The notes under the pieces: model-generated | Seen by the model: the letters and a program-made list of their open reading frames with translations, nothing else | Told to the model about the DNA's origin: nothing | Database searches by the model: none | Program-made: the position numbers and the translations under genes | NCBI GenBank assembly: GCA_947458745.1 | Contig: CANGYQ010000005.1 | Location: 1-64,000, forward strand | Origin: Bryobacteraceae bacterium | GTDB lineage: Bacteria > Acidobacteriota > Terriglobia > Bryobacterales > Bryobacteraceae | Length of the DNA: 64,000 bases | Reading direction: 5' to 3' | In this document: in pieces, positions 17,898-25,945 of the stretch | How positions within the stretch are numbered: the first letter of the stretch is position 1 | Layout of the letters: each line of letters opens with the position of its first letter

Positions 17898-18604
17898 AGC
17901 TAGGTGCGGACCGGCAGAAGACGATGATCCTGGGTGGGCTGGTGGCCATCGCCGCCGCCGTGTTCTATTTCAATGTCCTTTCGGACGACACGCCACCCAG
18001 CACGGGATCTCCCACTGCAGGCTTGGTGCGGCCGAACATTGCGCCGGTGGCCCCGGCCACGGTGAACCGCAAGTCCGACGCGCTCCGCCAGCAGCGCGAG
18101 TTCCGCCCCAAGATCGCCCGGTCCCCGGAGGAGCGCACGGACCCGGCCACGATCGACCCGACGCTTCGCCTGGAAACGTTGGCTAAACTGCAAACCGTCA
18201 CCATGACCGGCGCCGGCCGCAACCTGTTTGAATTTGGTGCCGCGCCGCCGCCCGCCGCGCCCCAATTGGACCCGGCCAAGCCGGAACCCAAGATCATCCC
18301 CAAGCGCCGCATGGGGCCGGAACTGCCGCCTCCGCCACCCGCGCCGGTAGCCAAGGTGGAGCCGCCCAAGCCGCAAGCGCCGCCGATTCCGCTGAAGTTT
18401 TATGGCTATGTTTCCGGTACCAAGGGTGGAGTGGCCAAGCGCGGCTTTTTCCTCGATGGCGAAGAAATCCAGATTGCGCGCGAAGGCGACGTGATCAAGA
18501 GCCGCTACAAGGTGATCCGTTTCGGCCTCACCAGTGTTGAGATGGAAGATACACAGTTCTCGCAGCGGCAGACGTTACGCTTGGAAGAAGCCCCCAATAC
18601 ATGA
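17894..18604 (+). CDS. PilP/GspC-like periplasmic linker protein
   Basis: 236 residues with a GTG start. One N-terminal membrane helix (about 12-29), a long Pro/Ala/Lys-rich linker (about 80-160), then a beta-rich domain (IPLKFYGYVSGTKGG, GFFLDGEEIQIAREGD, RFGLTSVEMEDTQF) like the homology region of GspC or the beta-sandwich of PilP. Such proteins bridge the inner-membrane platform to the secretin. No secretin gene is in this window. The stop overlaps the next start (ATGA). Confidence 0.7.
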   Translation: MKLGADRQKTMILGGLVAIAAAVFYFNVLSDDTPPSTGSPTAGLVRPNIAPVAPATVNRKSDALRQQREFRPKIARSPEERTDPATIDPTLRLETLAKLQTVTMTGAGRNLFEFGAAPPPAAPQLDPAKPEPKIIPKRRMGPELPPPPPAPVAKVEPPKPQAPPIPLKFYGYVSGTKGGVAKRGFFLDGEEIQIAREGDVIKSRYKVIRFGLTSVEMEDTQFSQRQTLRLEEAPNT

Positions 18605-19977
18605 CCCGACGCCTGGCCAGTCACCGGAAACGATCACAACGCGGTTTCGCGCTGCTGCTGATTTTCGCCATGGCTGGCGCAGTGGCCATCATGCTCTATC
18701 TCGAGATGCCCCGCGCCGTTTTTGAAGCGGCCCGTCAGAAGGAAGACCTGTTGGTCGAACGCGGGGAAGAGTACAAGAAGGCGATCAAGCGCTACTACGT
18801 CAAAAACAAGCGCTACCCGCCCACCATGGAAGAGCTGGAACAAAGCGGCGGCGTGCGCTTTCTGCGGCGCAAGTACAAAGACCCGATGACCGGCAAGGAC
18901 GAGTGGCGCATCATCCACATGGGGCCGATGGGGCTGACCGATTCCAAGGTGGACAAGCCGCAGACCGAAAAGAAGGAAGTCCACCAGAGCTCGATCAGCG
19001 AGGGCTATCAGGTGGGCGGCGGCAACGTCCCCAATCCGAATGAGGCCGGCGGCGGTGCCCAGGGCATTGCCATGCGCCAGCGGCCCAGTGACCGGATGGC
19101 CGCTCCGGGTCAGGGTGGCCAAACGCCCACGGATCCCGCGTCCAATCAGGCCCCGCCTCCGCCGAACATGGCGGGGTTCTCCGGCCAGCAAGGGCAGGTG
19201 CCTGGCGGCAATGGACAGTTCGGAAACAACTCAGGCTTTCCCAATGGCCAACAGGGTTTTCCGAATGGCCAACAAGGTTTTCCCAACGGCCAACAGGGCT
19301 TCCCCAATGGCGTCTCCAACTCGCAGAACGGCGGTCAACAACCATTTCCGTTCCCCGGTCAAGTGCCCGGCCAGTTCCCCCAAAACGGCAACCCTGGCCA
19401 GTTAGGCCAAGGTGTTTTCCCGGGTCAGCAGGGCGTCAACCCGATGGGTCTTAATCCATCCCAGCCGGGACAAGTGATCGGTGCTCCGCAACTGCCACAA
19501 GGGCAAGTGCCGAACGGCCAGAACCCTGCGCTCGACATCCTCCGCGGCTTGCTGAATACGCCGCGTCCGCCGGGCATGCAGCTGAACATCGGCACACCAC
19601 AAGGTGCCGGAGCCGGAGCTTTCCAGGTAGGCATTGCCGGCGTGGCCAGTAAGTACGAAGGCAAGGGCATCAAGCTGATCAACGAACGCTCCAAGATTGA
19701 CGAGTGGGAGTTTGTCTGGGACTACCGCAAGGAGCAGCAGAAGGCGGCCCAAGCGCAGGCGGGCGCGGCGGGTATGGGCCAAGGCCAGGTGCCGGGCATG
19801 GGCCAAGGGCTGGGCGGGCAGGGTATGGGTGGTCCCGGCCAAAGCGGTTTCGGAAACTCCGGCGGCTTTGGTAATCAGGGCGGTCGCCAAGGTGGCTTCG
19901 GAAGTCCAGGCGGTGCTGGCGGCCAGCAGGGCGGGTTCGGGTCCGGCATGGGCCAGGGTAATCCCCGGCCGCGCTGA
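18601..19977 (+). CDS. Pseudopilin-like protein with Gly/Gln/Asn-rich tail
   Basis: 458 residues. An N-terminal prepilin-type signal is visible: basic leader, RGF cleavage site near residue 15, then a hydrophobic helix FALLLIFAMAGAVAIMLYL. Position +5 after cleavage is Leu, not the usual Glu, as in GspK-type minor pseudopilins. A helix-rich domain (KKAIKRYYVKNKRYPPTMEELEQ) follows, then about 330 residues of low-complexity Gly/Gln/Asn/Pro with 7-residue GFPNGQQ repeats, a short folded island (about 320-380) and a final Gly-rich tail. It is the last gene of the gspE operon. The tail has no role I can assign. Confidence 0.72.
   Translation: MTRRLASHRKRSQRGFALLLIFAMAGAVAIMLYLEMPRAVFEAARQKEDLLVERGEEYKKAIKRYYVKNKRYPPTMEELEQSGGVRFLRRKYKDPMTGKDEWRIIHMGPMGLTDSKVDKPQTEKKEVHQSSISEGYQVGGGNVPNPNEAGGGAQGIAMRQRPSDRMAAPGQGGQTPTDPASNQAPPPPNMAGFSGQQGQVPGGNGQFGNNSGFPNGQQGFPNGQQGFPNGQQGFPNGVSNSQNGGQQPFPFPGQVPGQFPQNGNPGQLGQGVFPGQQGVNPMGLNPSQPGQVIGAPQLPQGQVPNGQNPALDILRGLLNTPRPPGMQLNIGTPQGAGAGAFQVGIAGVASKYEGKGIKLINERSKIDEWEFVWDYRKEQQKAAQAQAGAAGMGQGQVPGMGQGLGGQGMGGPGQSGFGNSGGFGNQGGRQGGFGSPGGAGGQQGGFGSGMGQGNPRPR
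19234..19311 (+). repeat. Coding 21-bp tandem repeat (GFPNGQQ)
   Basis: Three complete 21-bp units at 19234-19254, 19255-19275 and 19276-19296, and a partial fourth to 19311, encode GFPNGQQ. The units differ mainly at silent third positions, so the peptide repeat seems to be kept by selection at the protein level. Copy number could vary between strains. Confidence 0.85.
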
Positions 19978-19994
19978 GCAGATTTTCGGCGGCG

Positions 19995-21062
19995 CTACTT
20001 CGCCGGCTTACCCACAAAGATCGACTTCGGGATCATCGCGTGCACGCCCTTGGTCTTATCCACTAACTGCGTGATGTGCAGGTCCACCGCGACGCTGGCC
20101 AGCATGTAGGCGTCGCCACGGCGCATCCCTTTTTCCTTGGCCAGAAAATCCACCGCTTCACTCACGGCCAGCCGGATGGCTTCGTTGACGTCCGGGTCCA
20201 GACCCATGGCGATGTAGTGCGTGGGCGTCTCCGCACGCGGCCACTTCAGCTTCAAATCCTTGCGAACGGTGAAGCGGAAGATGCCGGTAAGCGATGTCTC
20301 CAGACCCGTCTGGTCCACTTCGCCATCGGCTTGCGCCGCATGGCCGTCGCCTACCTGGAAGAGCGCGCCCTTGACGTGGACCGGGATGAATAGCTTGGTG
20401 CCTGCCACCAGTTCCCGATTGTCGAGATTACCCGCGTGTCTGCCCGGCGGCGTGCTGGAGATCTTCTCCGGCGGGGCCACGCCCATACTGCCAAAGAACG
20501 GCTTCAGTGGCACCTCAATGCCCGGTCCCCACAGCCCCACCATGCGCGCCTTGTCGAGGGGGATCAGCTTGCGGGTGCCGATGTCGAAATCACCGGCGAG
20601 CACTCCATTGGCCCCCATGCCATTGGTGGCGTACGGGCGCACCAAGCGGATCTCGCCGATATCGATTTCCAGCACGTCGCCCGGCTCAGCTTCTTCGATG
20701 TAGACCGGACCCGTGAGGAAGTGCCCGCGATCCTTGGTCGACTTCACGATCTCGCGCAACTCCGGCTCAATGTCGCCCGGGGCGACGCCCGCTGCTTCGA
20801 GTGATTCCGCGGTGCCTACGCCCAGGGTGCGGATCTCCACCATATCGCCGGAGCGCACTCGCAAAGCGGGCTGTACGGCCGGGTCATAGGAGCCCACCAC
20901 CACCGTCTTTACGCTGGGTTCCAGCTTGTGGAACCGGGGCTTCTGCACGGGAGCCGATACCTGCGCGAGGGCCAGCAGCGGACCCACCATCATCAATGCC
21001 AGCGGAGTGCCAATAGCGCCCACCGCACGCGTACCGATACAATAACGAGCGAAATGTCTCAT
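19995..21062 (-). CDS. Acetamidase/formamidase family protein, exported
   Basis: 355 residues. Family blocks of the FmdA/AmdA hydrolases are present: HFLTGPVYIEEAEPGDVLEIDI, GNLDNRELVAGTKLFIPVHVKGALFQVGDGHAAQADGE region, and MGLDPDVNEA. These enzymes release ammonia from short amides. Residues 1-34 look like a signal peptide ending LLALAQ, so the protein may act outside the cytoplasm, as in many acidobacterial relatives. The ATG at 21062 lies inside the first codons of the divergent dehydratase gene, so a later start (for example Met24) cannot be excluded. Confidence 0.85.
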   Translation of the reverse strand: MRHFARYCIGTRAVGAIGTPLALMMVGPLLALAQVSAPVQKPRFHKLEPSVKTVVVGSYDPAVQPALRVRSGDMVEIRTLGVGTAESLEAAGVAPGDIEPELREIVKSTKDRGHFLTGPVYIEEAEPGDVLEIDIGEIRLVRPYATNGMGANGVLAGDFDIGTRKLIPLDKARMVGLWGPGIEVPLKPFFGSMGVAPPEKISSTPPGRHAGNLDNRELVAGTKLFIPVHVKGALFQVGDGHAAQADGEVDQTGLETSLTGIFRFTVRKDLKLKWPRAETPTHYIAMGLDPDVNEAIRLAVSEAVDFLAKEKGMRRGDAYMLASVAVDLHITQLVDKTKGVHAMIPKSIFVGKPAK

Positions 21063-22847
21063 ATGTCAGCGAAGGATGAAGTAAAGGGCAGGCTGCGCAG
21101 CCGGGCCTGGTTTGACAACCCGCACAATCTCGGGATGACGGCGGTCTACCTGGAGCGCATGCTGAATTATGGCCTGACGCTGGGTGAATTGCAATCGGAT
21201 AAACCGATCATCGGCATCGCCCAAACCGGCAGCGATATTTCGCCCTGCAACCGGCACCACATCGAACTGGCCAAGCGCATCCGCGATGGTATTCGCGAAT
21301 CGGGCGGTGTGCCGCTGGAGTTCCCGGTCCACCCCATTCAGGAAACCTGCAAGCGCCCCACGGCGGCGATCGAGCGCAACCTCGCTTACATGTGCTTGGT
21401 GGAGACGCTGCACGGCTATCCTCTTGATGGCGTCGTCCTCACCACCGGCTGCGACAAGACCACGCCCGCCTGCATCATGGGCGCGGCGACGGTGAACATT
21501 CCGGCCATCGTCTTCTCCGGCGGCCCGATGCTGAATGGCTACCATAAGGGCCAATTGGCTGGCTCCGGCATGGCGGTTTGGGAAGCGCGCCGTCTGCTGG
21601 CAGCGGGCGAGATCGACGAAGCGGAGTTTATGGAGATGGCTTGCCACTCCGCCCCCAGCGTCGGCCACTGCAACACCATGGGTACGGCCACGTCGATGAA
21701 CTCGATGGCCGAGGCGTTGGGCATGTCGCTGCCCGGCTGCGCGGCGATTCCGGCTCCGTATCGTGAGCGCGCGCAGATGGCCTACGAGACCGGCCGGCGC
21801 ATTGTCGACATGGTGCGGGAAGATCTGACGCCATCTAAGGTGCTGACGCGCGCCGCGTTTGAGAACGCCATCGTCGTCTGCTCTGCCATTGGCGGCTCCA
21901 CCAACTGCCCGCCGCACGTCAACGCGATTGCGCGGCACATTGGTGTCGAGCTCGACATCAAGGAATGGGAAACCGTCGGCCACGCCATCCCATTGCTCGC
22001 GAACATTCAACCCGCCGGCAAGTATCTGGGTGAGGACTACTACCGCGCCGGTGGCGTCCCCGCCATCTTCGGCGAACTGCTGGCTGCCGGCAAGGGCCGT
22101 CCCGATGCCGTCACGGTGACCGGCAAGACCGTGGGCGAAGTCTACAGCGGCTGGAAGAGCCTGAACGAGGAAGTGATCCGCCCCTATGACAAGCCGCTGG
22201 TGCATGACGCGGGCTTCCTGGTGATGACGGGCAACTTGTTCGATTCGGCGGTCATGAAGACCTCCGTGATCGGAGAAGATTTCCGTCGCCGCTACCTCTC
22301 AACGCCTGGTGACGAGAACGCCTTCTCGGGCCGCGCCATTGTGTTTGAGGGGCCGGAAGATTATCACGTCCGCATTAACGACCCGGCGCTGAACATCGAC
22401 GCCACCTGCCTGCTGTTCATTCGCGGTGTTGGTCCGGTGGGTTACCCCGGCGCGGCTGAAGTGGTGAACATGCAGCCGCCGGACGCCCTGATCAAGAGCG
22501 GCGTCCGCTTCCTGCCTACCGTCGGCGATGGCCGTCAATCAGGCACGGCCGACTCGCCCTCGATCCTGAATGCCTCGCCCGAGTCCGCCGTCGGCGGTAA
22601 TCTGGCGATCCTCCAGACGAACGATATCGTGCGGGTCGACCTCAACAAGTGCCGTGTCGATGTGATGATCTCGGACGAAGAGATCGCCCAACGCCGCGCC
22701 GCCTTGAACATCAACATCCCGGCCAGCCAAACCCCCTGGCAGGAGATGTACCGCGCCCACGTGGGCCAGCTATCCACTGGTGGGGTGCTGGAGTTCGCGG
22801 TGAAGTACCAGGACATCGGCAAAGAGATCCCGCGGCATAACCACTAA
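21054..22847 (+). CDS. IlvD/Edd-family sugar-acid (pentonate-type) dehydratase
   Basis: About 597 residues. The family dehydrates vicinal diols using an Fe-S cluster and Mg. Cluster cysteines are visible in DISPCN, TTGCDKTTPA and GGSTNC. Length and the RSRAWFDNP opening resemble L-arabonate/D-xylonate dehydratases more than dihydroxy-acid dehydratase; late blocks include GVGPVGYPGAAEVVNMQPP and LPTVGDGRQSGTADSPSI. Substrate is inferred, not shown. The start may be ATG 21054 or 21063. It is divergent from, and overlaps by 9 bases, the formamidase-like gene; no other sugar-acid genes are adjacent. Confidence 0.88.
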   Translation: MSHMSAKDEVKGRLRSRAWFDNPHNLGMTAVYLERMLNYGLTLGELQSDKPIIGIAQTGSDISPCNRHHIELAKRIRDGIRESGGVPLEFPVHPIQETCKRPTAAIERNLAYMCLVETLHGYPLDGVVLTTGCDKTTPACIMGAATVNIPAIVFSGGPMLNGYHKGQLAGSGMAVWEARRLLAAGEIDEAEFMEMACHSAPSVGHCNTMGTATSMNSMAEALGMSLPGCAAIPAPYRERAQMAYETGRRIVDMVREDLTPSKVLTRAAFENAIVVCSAIGGSTNCPPHVNAIARHIGVELDIKEWETVGHAIPLLANIQPAGKYLGEDYYRAGGVPAIFGELLAAGKGRPDAVTVTGKTVGEVYSGWKSLNEEVIRPYDKPLVHDAGFLVMTGNLFDSAVMKTSVIGEDFRRRYLSTPGDENAFSGRAIVFEGPEDYHVRINDPALNIDATCLLFIRGVGPVGYPGAAEVVNMQPPDALIKSGVRFLPTVGDGRQSGTADSPSILNASPESAVGGNLAILQTNDIVRVDLNKCRVDVMISDEEIAQRRAALNINIPASQTPWQEMYRAHVGQLSTGGVLEFAVKYQDIGKEIPRHNH

Positions 22848-22985
22848 AGGTTGGTCGTATGCATGTCAGGACCACCCGAGGGCACCTGCTCTGGCGGACC
22901 CTTTTGGGAATCGGGGTGCGCTGCCGCTTGTTTTCTGCTCGGCGTACCCACGATCACTCGCACCCTTGAGACCCTCCGGGGGGCG

Positions 22986-23860
22986 CTAAACCGATCGTCT
23001 GCTACTCTCCCAGCCGATCATCCAAGCAAGCACCATGTGCGGCAGCGTCAGGGCCGCCAGTCCGACGAAAACTACGGCTAAAGCTCTCTCCTGGCCGCTT
23101 CCTTGCGGCCAAAGAAACCACATTGCGGTTCCGCCCACTGCGCTGACCGCCACCGCCGGCCCCACCACCCGAAATAACCCTGTCCAACTACCAATACCCG
23201 TCTTCCGGGCTGCGGTCCATAGATGCCGTGGGCTATGAAGAAAACTGAAATACACAATAAAGTACAGAAGGGGGGCAGCGCGAGTGCACTGGCGACAGTC
23301 ATTACGGATTCCGCTAATTCTTTTCGCCAGCTTCGTCCGCCCATAACCCCACGGAGAATTGTCGCCGCCCCGGCCACCGGCCCCACGCCTCCCATCACGT
23401 CCAAGAGAAAGCCCGATTCCGGAGCGCCCAGCGCCGTAAACACTTGGGCAACCTCGGCCCGATGCCAGACGGCTGGCAAACACACCACCGCCAAGCCGTA
23501 TCCCGCGCAGGCCCAGGAACTCGCTTTCGCTTCCCAATCGGAACCGAAATGCCAGGCTGAAAGAATCAGGAACGATGCCAGAGTAGTGGTCGGCCAGACC
23601 CACCACAAAAGGGCGTAAAGGATCGCTATGAGAAGGTAAAGTATCGTGAACCGGGTCTGGCTATAGAAACGCCAATGACCTAAGGCTCGGGGAGCAATTA
23701 CGGTATCCATCGCCCCGTGCGGTAAGCCCAGCAGCACCACGCCTGGCACCAGAAGCATAAGCGAAAAGCCTTCGATGCCGTTGACAGTAAGAGCCACTAG
23801 AATCAACAACGATGACAGAACGAAGTACAAGGCACTGCCATGGCGTTCCAACCAAACCAT
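22986..23860 (-). CDS. blh: Beta-carotene 15,15'-dioxygenase (Blh/Brp), frameshifted
   Basis: Membrane enzyme that splits beta-carotene into two retinals. Start: ATG at 23860 overlapping the lycopene cyclase stop as TGATG; a longer frame back to 23998 lies inside that gene and is not family-like. In the first frame the conserved GLPHGAMDTVIAPR and SAWHFGSDW are present, but after the C6 run (plus-strand G 23270-23275) this frame becomes unlike the family. The -1 frame then supplies the missing YFSFLHSPRHLW and ALTLPHMVL, ending at 22986. Joining the two frames gives about 291 residues. One C too few in the run, real or from sequencing, explains this; -1 slippage is an alternative. Confidence 0.8.
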
Positions 23861-25017
23861 CAGGCCCGGCACCACTGGCCAATGGCCGTCGGGACTGTCG
23901 GAAGAAAACGCCGCCACGGCAAGCTGGCAATCACTGGCCAATAATCGCTGACCTTCGGTTGGCCGGCCAGAAAACGGACGAGTGGGTCGGCTGGACAATG
24001 GGCAAATAGCTCCGTGAAAAGCTCTCTCGCCGCTCCCGGTTCAGTCTGTAAAACACTCAGGAAGGAACCGTCCAGTGCTTCGAGTAATCGGCTCCGTACT
24101 GGCGGAACCGGGAACCCCTCCGTCACCAGGGAAGCGGCACAATCATCCGCCCAGCGCTGGATCGCGTGGAACGCATAGCCGCTTGAAGCTCGCATGCTGC
24201 CGCCGCGCATCCCGGCCCTGACGATCCTCGGCGCGCTGGGCTCCTTGACCGGAACTGCCATCGGCAACGATCCGCTCTCCCGTCGCACGAGCTGCCATCG
24301 GGGCGTATACTCATCCAGCCAACGCGTCAACCGCCCTTCAATTGCTGCCAACGGTTCGTTGTTCTTCGATAAACGGGTCCATTCCACCAGAAACTGGGTC
24401 GGGGAAAGTGGCAAGACGTACACAAATTGAGCGACGTGCCCTTCCTCGGCCTGAAAATTCATCAGCGTGGGAGTGGCATCGAAACCAAGGCCGTGGGGCC
24501 GCTCCGCGTCAACGACGTAACCCACAAAACTCTGCCAGATCCACGGCCAACCCAGCTCCGTCGTTTTGGGTCTCGTATCGATCACCCAAGGGGCACACAA
24601 GACCGTGCCGTCCGCTAAGTGCACGTCAACTTGCGCTGGCGTTTCTTTCACCGCAACCACCGTTGCTCCCGTAAGTAACTTCACCGACTCACTGGCCGAA
24701 ATCAATCCGCAAGCCTTTTCGTAAAACTTTGCGGCGGAAACCATTTCGTACGGATATTCATCGCTTGCCTGAAGTTGCTCCCCGTCATTATCAACCACTT
24801 GCCAACTGTTCCATTCCCGCACCACGCAATCGTCGAAGAAGTGTGGGTTTAATCGCCAACCACACCAAGTGCGGTCTTCCTGATACGCAGCTCGCGACTC
24901 TACGACGATCATGGCTGGTCCCGTCCGGCTCTCCGCCATCCGGCTCGCCAGACTCAGCCCCGCGCATCCCCCTCCCAACACGATGACATCCGTCCGAAAC
25001 CGCTTATTCCTAATCAT
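23860..25017 (-). CDS. crtY: Lycopene beta-cyclase, CrtY type
   Basis: About 385 residues. FAD-dependent enzyme forming the two beta-ionone rings of beta-carotene. The Rossmann motif VIVLGGGCAGLSLASRM is at the N-terminus, and later blocks PLSPTQFLVEWTRLS and MRASSGYAFHAIQRWAD are typical of CrtY/CrtL cyclases. I prefer the ATG at 25017 (GAGGG about 8 bases upstream) over the GTG at 25020. It is translationally coupled to blh (TGATG), so its product would be passed directly to retinal formation. No crtE, crtB or crtI is nearby; lycopene must come from genes elsewhere. Confidence 0.9.
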   Translation of the reverse strand: MIRNKRFRTDVIVLGGGCAGLSLASRMAESRTGPAMIVVESRAAYQEDRTWCGWRLNPHFFDDCVVREWNSWQVVDNDGEQLQASDEYPYEMVSAAKFYEKACGLISASESVKLLTGATVVAVKETPAQVDVHLADGTVLCAPWVIDTRPKTTELGWPWIWQSFVGYVVDAERPHGLGFDATPTLMNFQAEEGHVAQFVYVLPLSPTQFLVEWTRLSKNNEPLAAIEGRLTRWLDEYTPRWQLVRRESGSLPMAVPVKEPSAPRIVRAGMRGGSMRASSGYAFHAIQRWADDCAASLVTEGFPVPPVRSRLLEALDGSFLSVLQTEPGAARELFTELFAHCPADPLVRFLAGQPKVSDYWPVIASLPWRRFLPTVPTAIGQWCRA

Positions 25018-25124
25018 CACCGGACCCTCGCGCTAGCCGCCACCCTAATTTCATTTCCATTGCCTACCGCTGGGAGAACTCTCCAGAGTCAACTATGTGC
25101 CCGGCAGCTCCGTCTCCCTATCCT

Positions 25125-25160
25125 TAGCAGCCCGTGGCGATCGGTTGCCCCGGGCTGCTA
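25125..25160 (-). terminator. Hairpin between rhodopsin and crtY
   Basis: TAGCAGCCCG (25125-25134) and CGGGCTGCTA (25151-25160) form a perfect 10-bp stem with a 16-base loop, 21 bases after the rhodopsin stop. No T-tract follows on the minus strand, so it is either a weak terminator or a 3' stabilising/processing hairpin that lets rhodopsin mRNA exceed crtY-blh mRNA. Confidence 0.55.
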
Positions 25161-25180
25161 GAAACAGTTGAGACCGTCGC

Positions 25181-25945
25181 CTAGTGCGCTGCTGGGAGTT
25201 CGGCCTCCGATTTCTTGACAGCAATGGCGTAAATAACTAGGCCGAATGCCGCTTTGGCCAAGACGTCCGCAATGCTATAACCAACTTGGACGCCCACCGT
25301 TGCGCTGGCACCTGACATGCCAATCATCGGTAACACGAACACGATTGGGTAGAACAGCCAGGTGATCACGGTCAAGTACCGCGCCGAACTGACCAACCCC
25401 TTCGCGCCCGCTGGTTGAGAGTCGATTGCGCCCTTCAGGCCGACGAACAACTCGAATTGGATCAGCAAGAAGGGAATCATCGAGAGACTCCACCACAGCC
25501 AGCGGGTATTGGCGTCGCTGGAGATCTCACCGGGATATCCTAAAGCCACCATCACTAACGCCAGAACGGCTAGCCGGGTCGCCTTCGTAGATCCTTCCTT
25601 GCCAGGCAACCGCATGACCATGACCAGTTCCAGAACGAGTAGAGGCACCGTCAACAACCAATCGACGTACCGGTACGCATCATTAAAGGGCTTGCCTGAT
25701 GCGGTGACGGCACCATTCAAGACGGTGTAGGCTTCCGACCAACTTTCGAAAATTCGAAAGTAGTGATACAGCGCGATCATGGTGACGATTCCTGAAATCG
25801 AAATCGCGGTTTTGTATTGAGGCGCAACCTGTGAACGATTCAAGAACAAGAAAATCGTCGTTGCACCCATAGCAGCCAGCACAAACGAAAACGAATTGTA
25901 GACTAGGCTGAACTGCGAGAGAGAGAGAGTGGTTCCATCGGTCAA
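25181..25945 (-). CDS. Proton-pumping rhodopsin, Gloeobacter/xanthorhodopsin type
   Basis: 254 residues, seven membrane helices. Light-driven outward proton pump bound to retinal. Helix C reads YRYVDWLLTVPLLVLE: Asp95 (acceptor), Thr99, Glu106 (donor), the DTE pattern of proton pumps; Leu103 at the tuning site predicts green absorption. Helix B has His61 in YHYFRIF, the acceptor-complex His. Schiff-base Lys231 is in YSIADVLAKAAFG. The GYPGEIS block matches Gloeobacter rhodopsin, but the carotenoid-window Gly in helix E is Trp152. The only in-frame start is TTG at 25945, abutting AGGAG; a better-spaced ATG at 25938 is out of frame. Followed by crtY and blh. Confidence 0.95.
   Translation of the reverse strand: MTDGTTLSLSQFSLVYNSFSFVLAAMGATTIFLFLNRSQVAPQYKTAISISGIVTMIALYHYFRIFESWSEAYTVLNGAVTASGKPFNDAYRYVDWLLTVPLLVLELVMVMRLPGKEGSTKATRLAVLALVMVALGYPGEISSDANTRWLWWSLSMIPFLLIQFELFVGLKGAIDSQPAGAKGLVSSARYLTVITWLFYPIVFVLPMIGMSGASATVGVQVGYSIADVLAKAAFGLVIYAIAVKKSEAELPAAH
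25917..25929 (-). repeat. (CT)6 dinucleotide repeat at the start of the rhodopsin gene
   Basis: Thirteen bases of alternating CT on the coding strand (GA on the plus strand), spanning codons 6-10 in the TTG frame. The ATG at 25938-25936, 7 bases after AGGAG, reads into this tract and stops after 11 codons. Removing one CT unit would put this ATG in frame with the rhodopsin. Short tandem repeats of this kind are prone to slippage. Confidence 0.85.

Noticed and set aside
19234..19311. Possible CRISPR or non-coding tandem array
   Set aside because: The units are in frame, encode GFPNGQQ and vary at third positions, so they are a protein repeat.
22851..23081. 76-codon plus-strand frame after the dehydratase
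   Set aside because: No motif, and its end is antisense to the blh C-terminus that carries the conserved His.
23861..23998. N-terminal extension of Blh back to 23998
   Set aside because: It lies inside crtY, is hydrophilic and not family-like, and the ATG at 23860 couples with the crtY stop.
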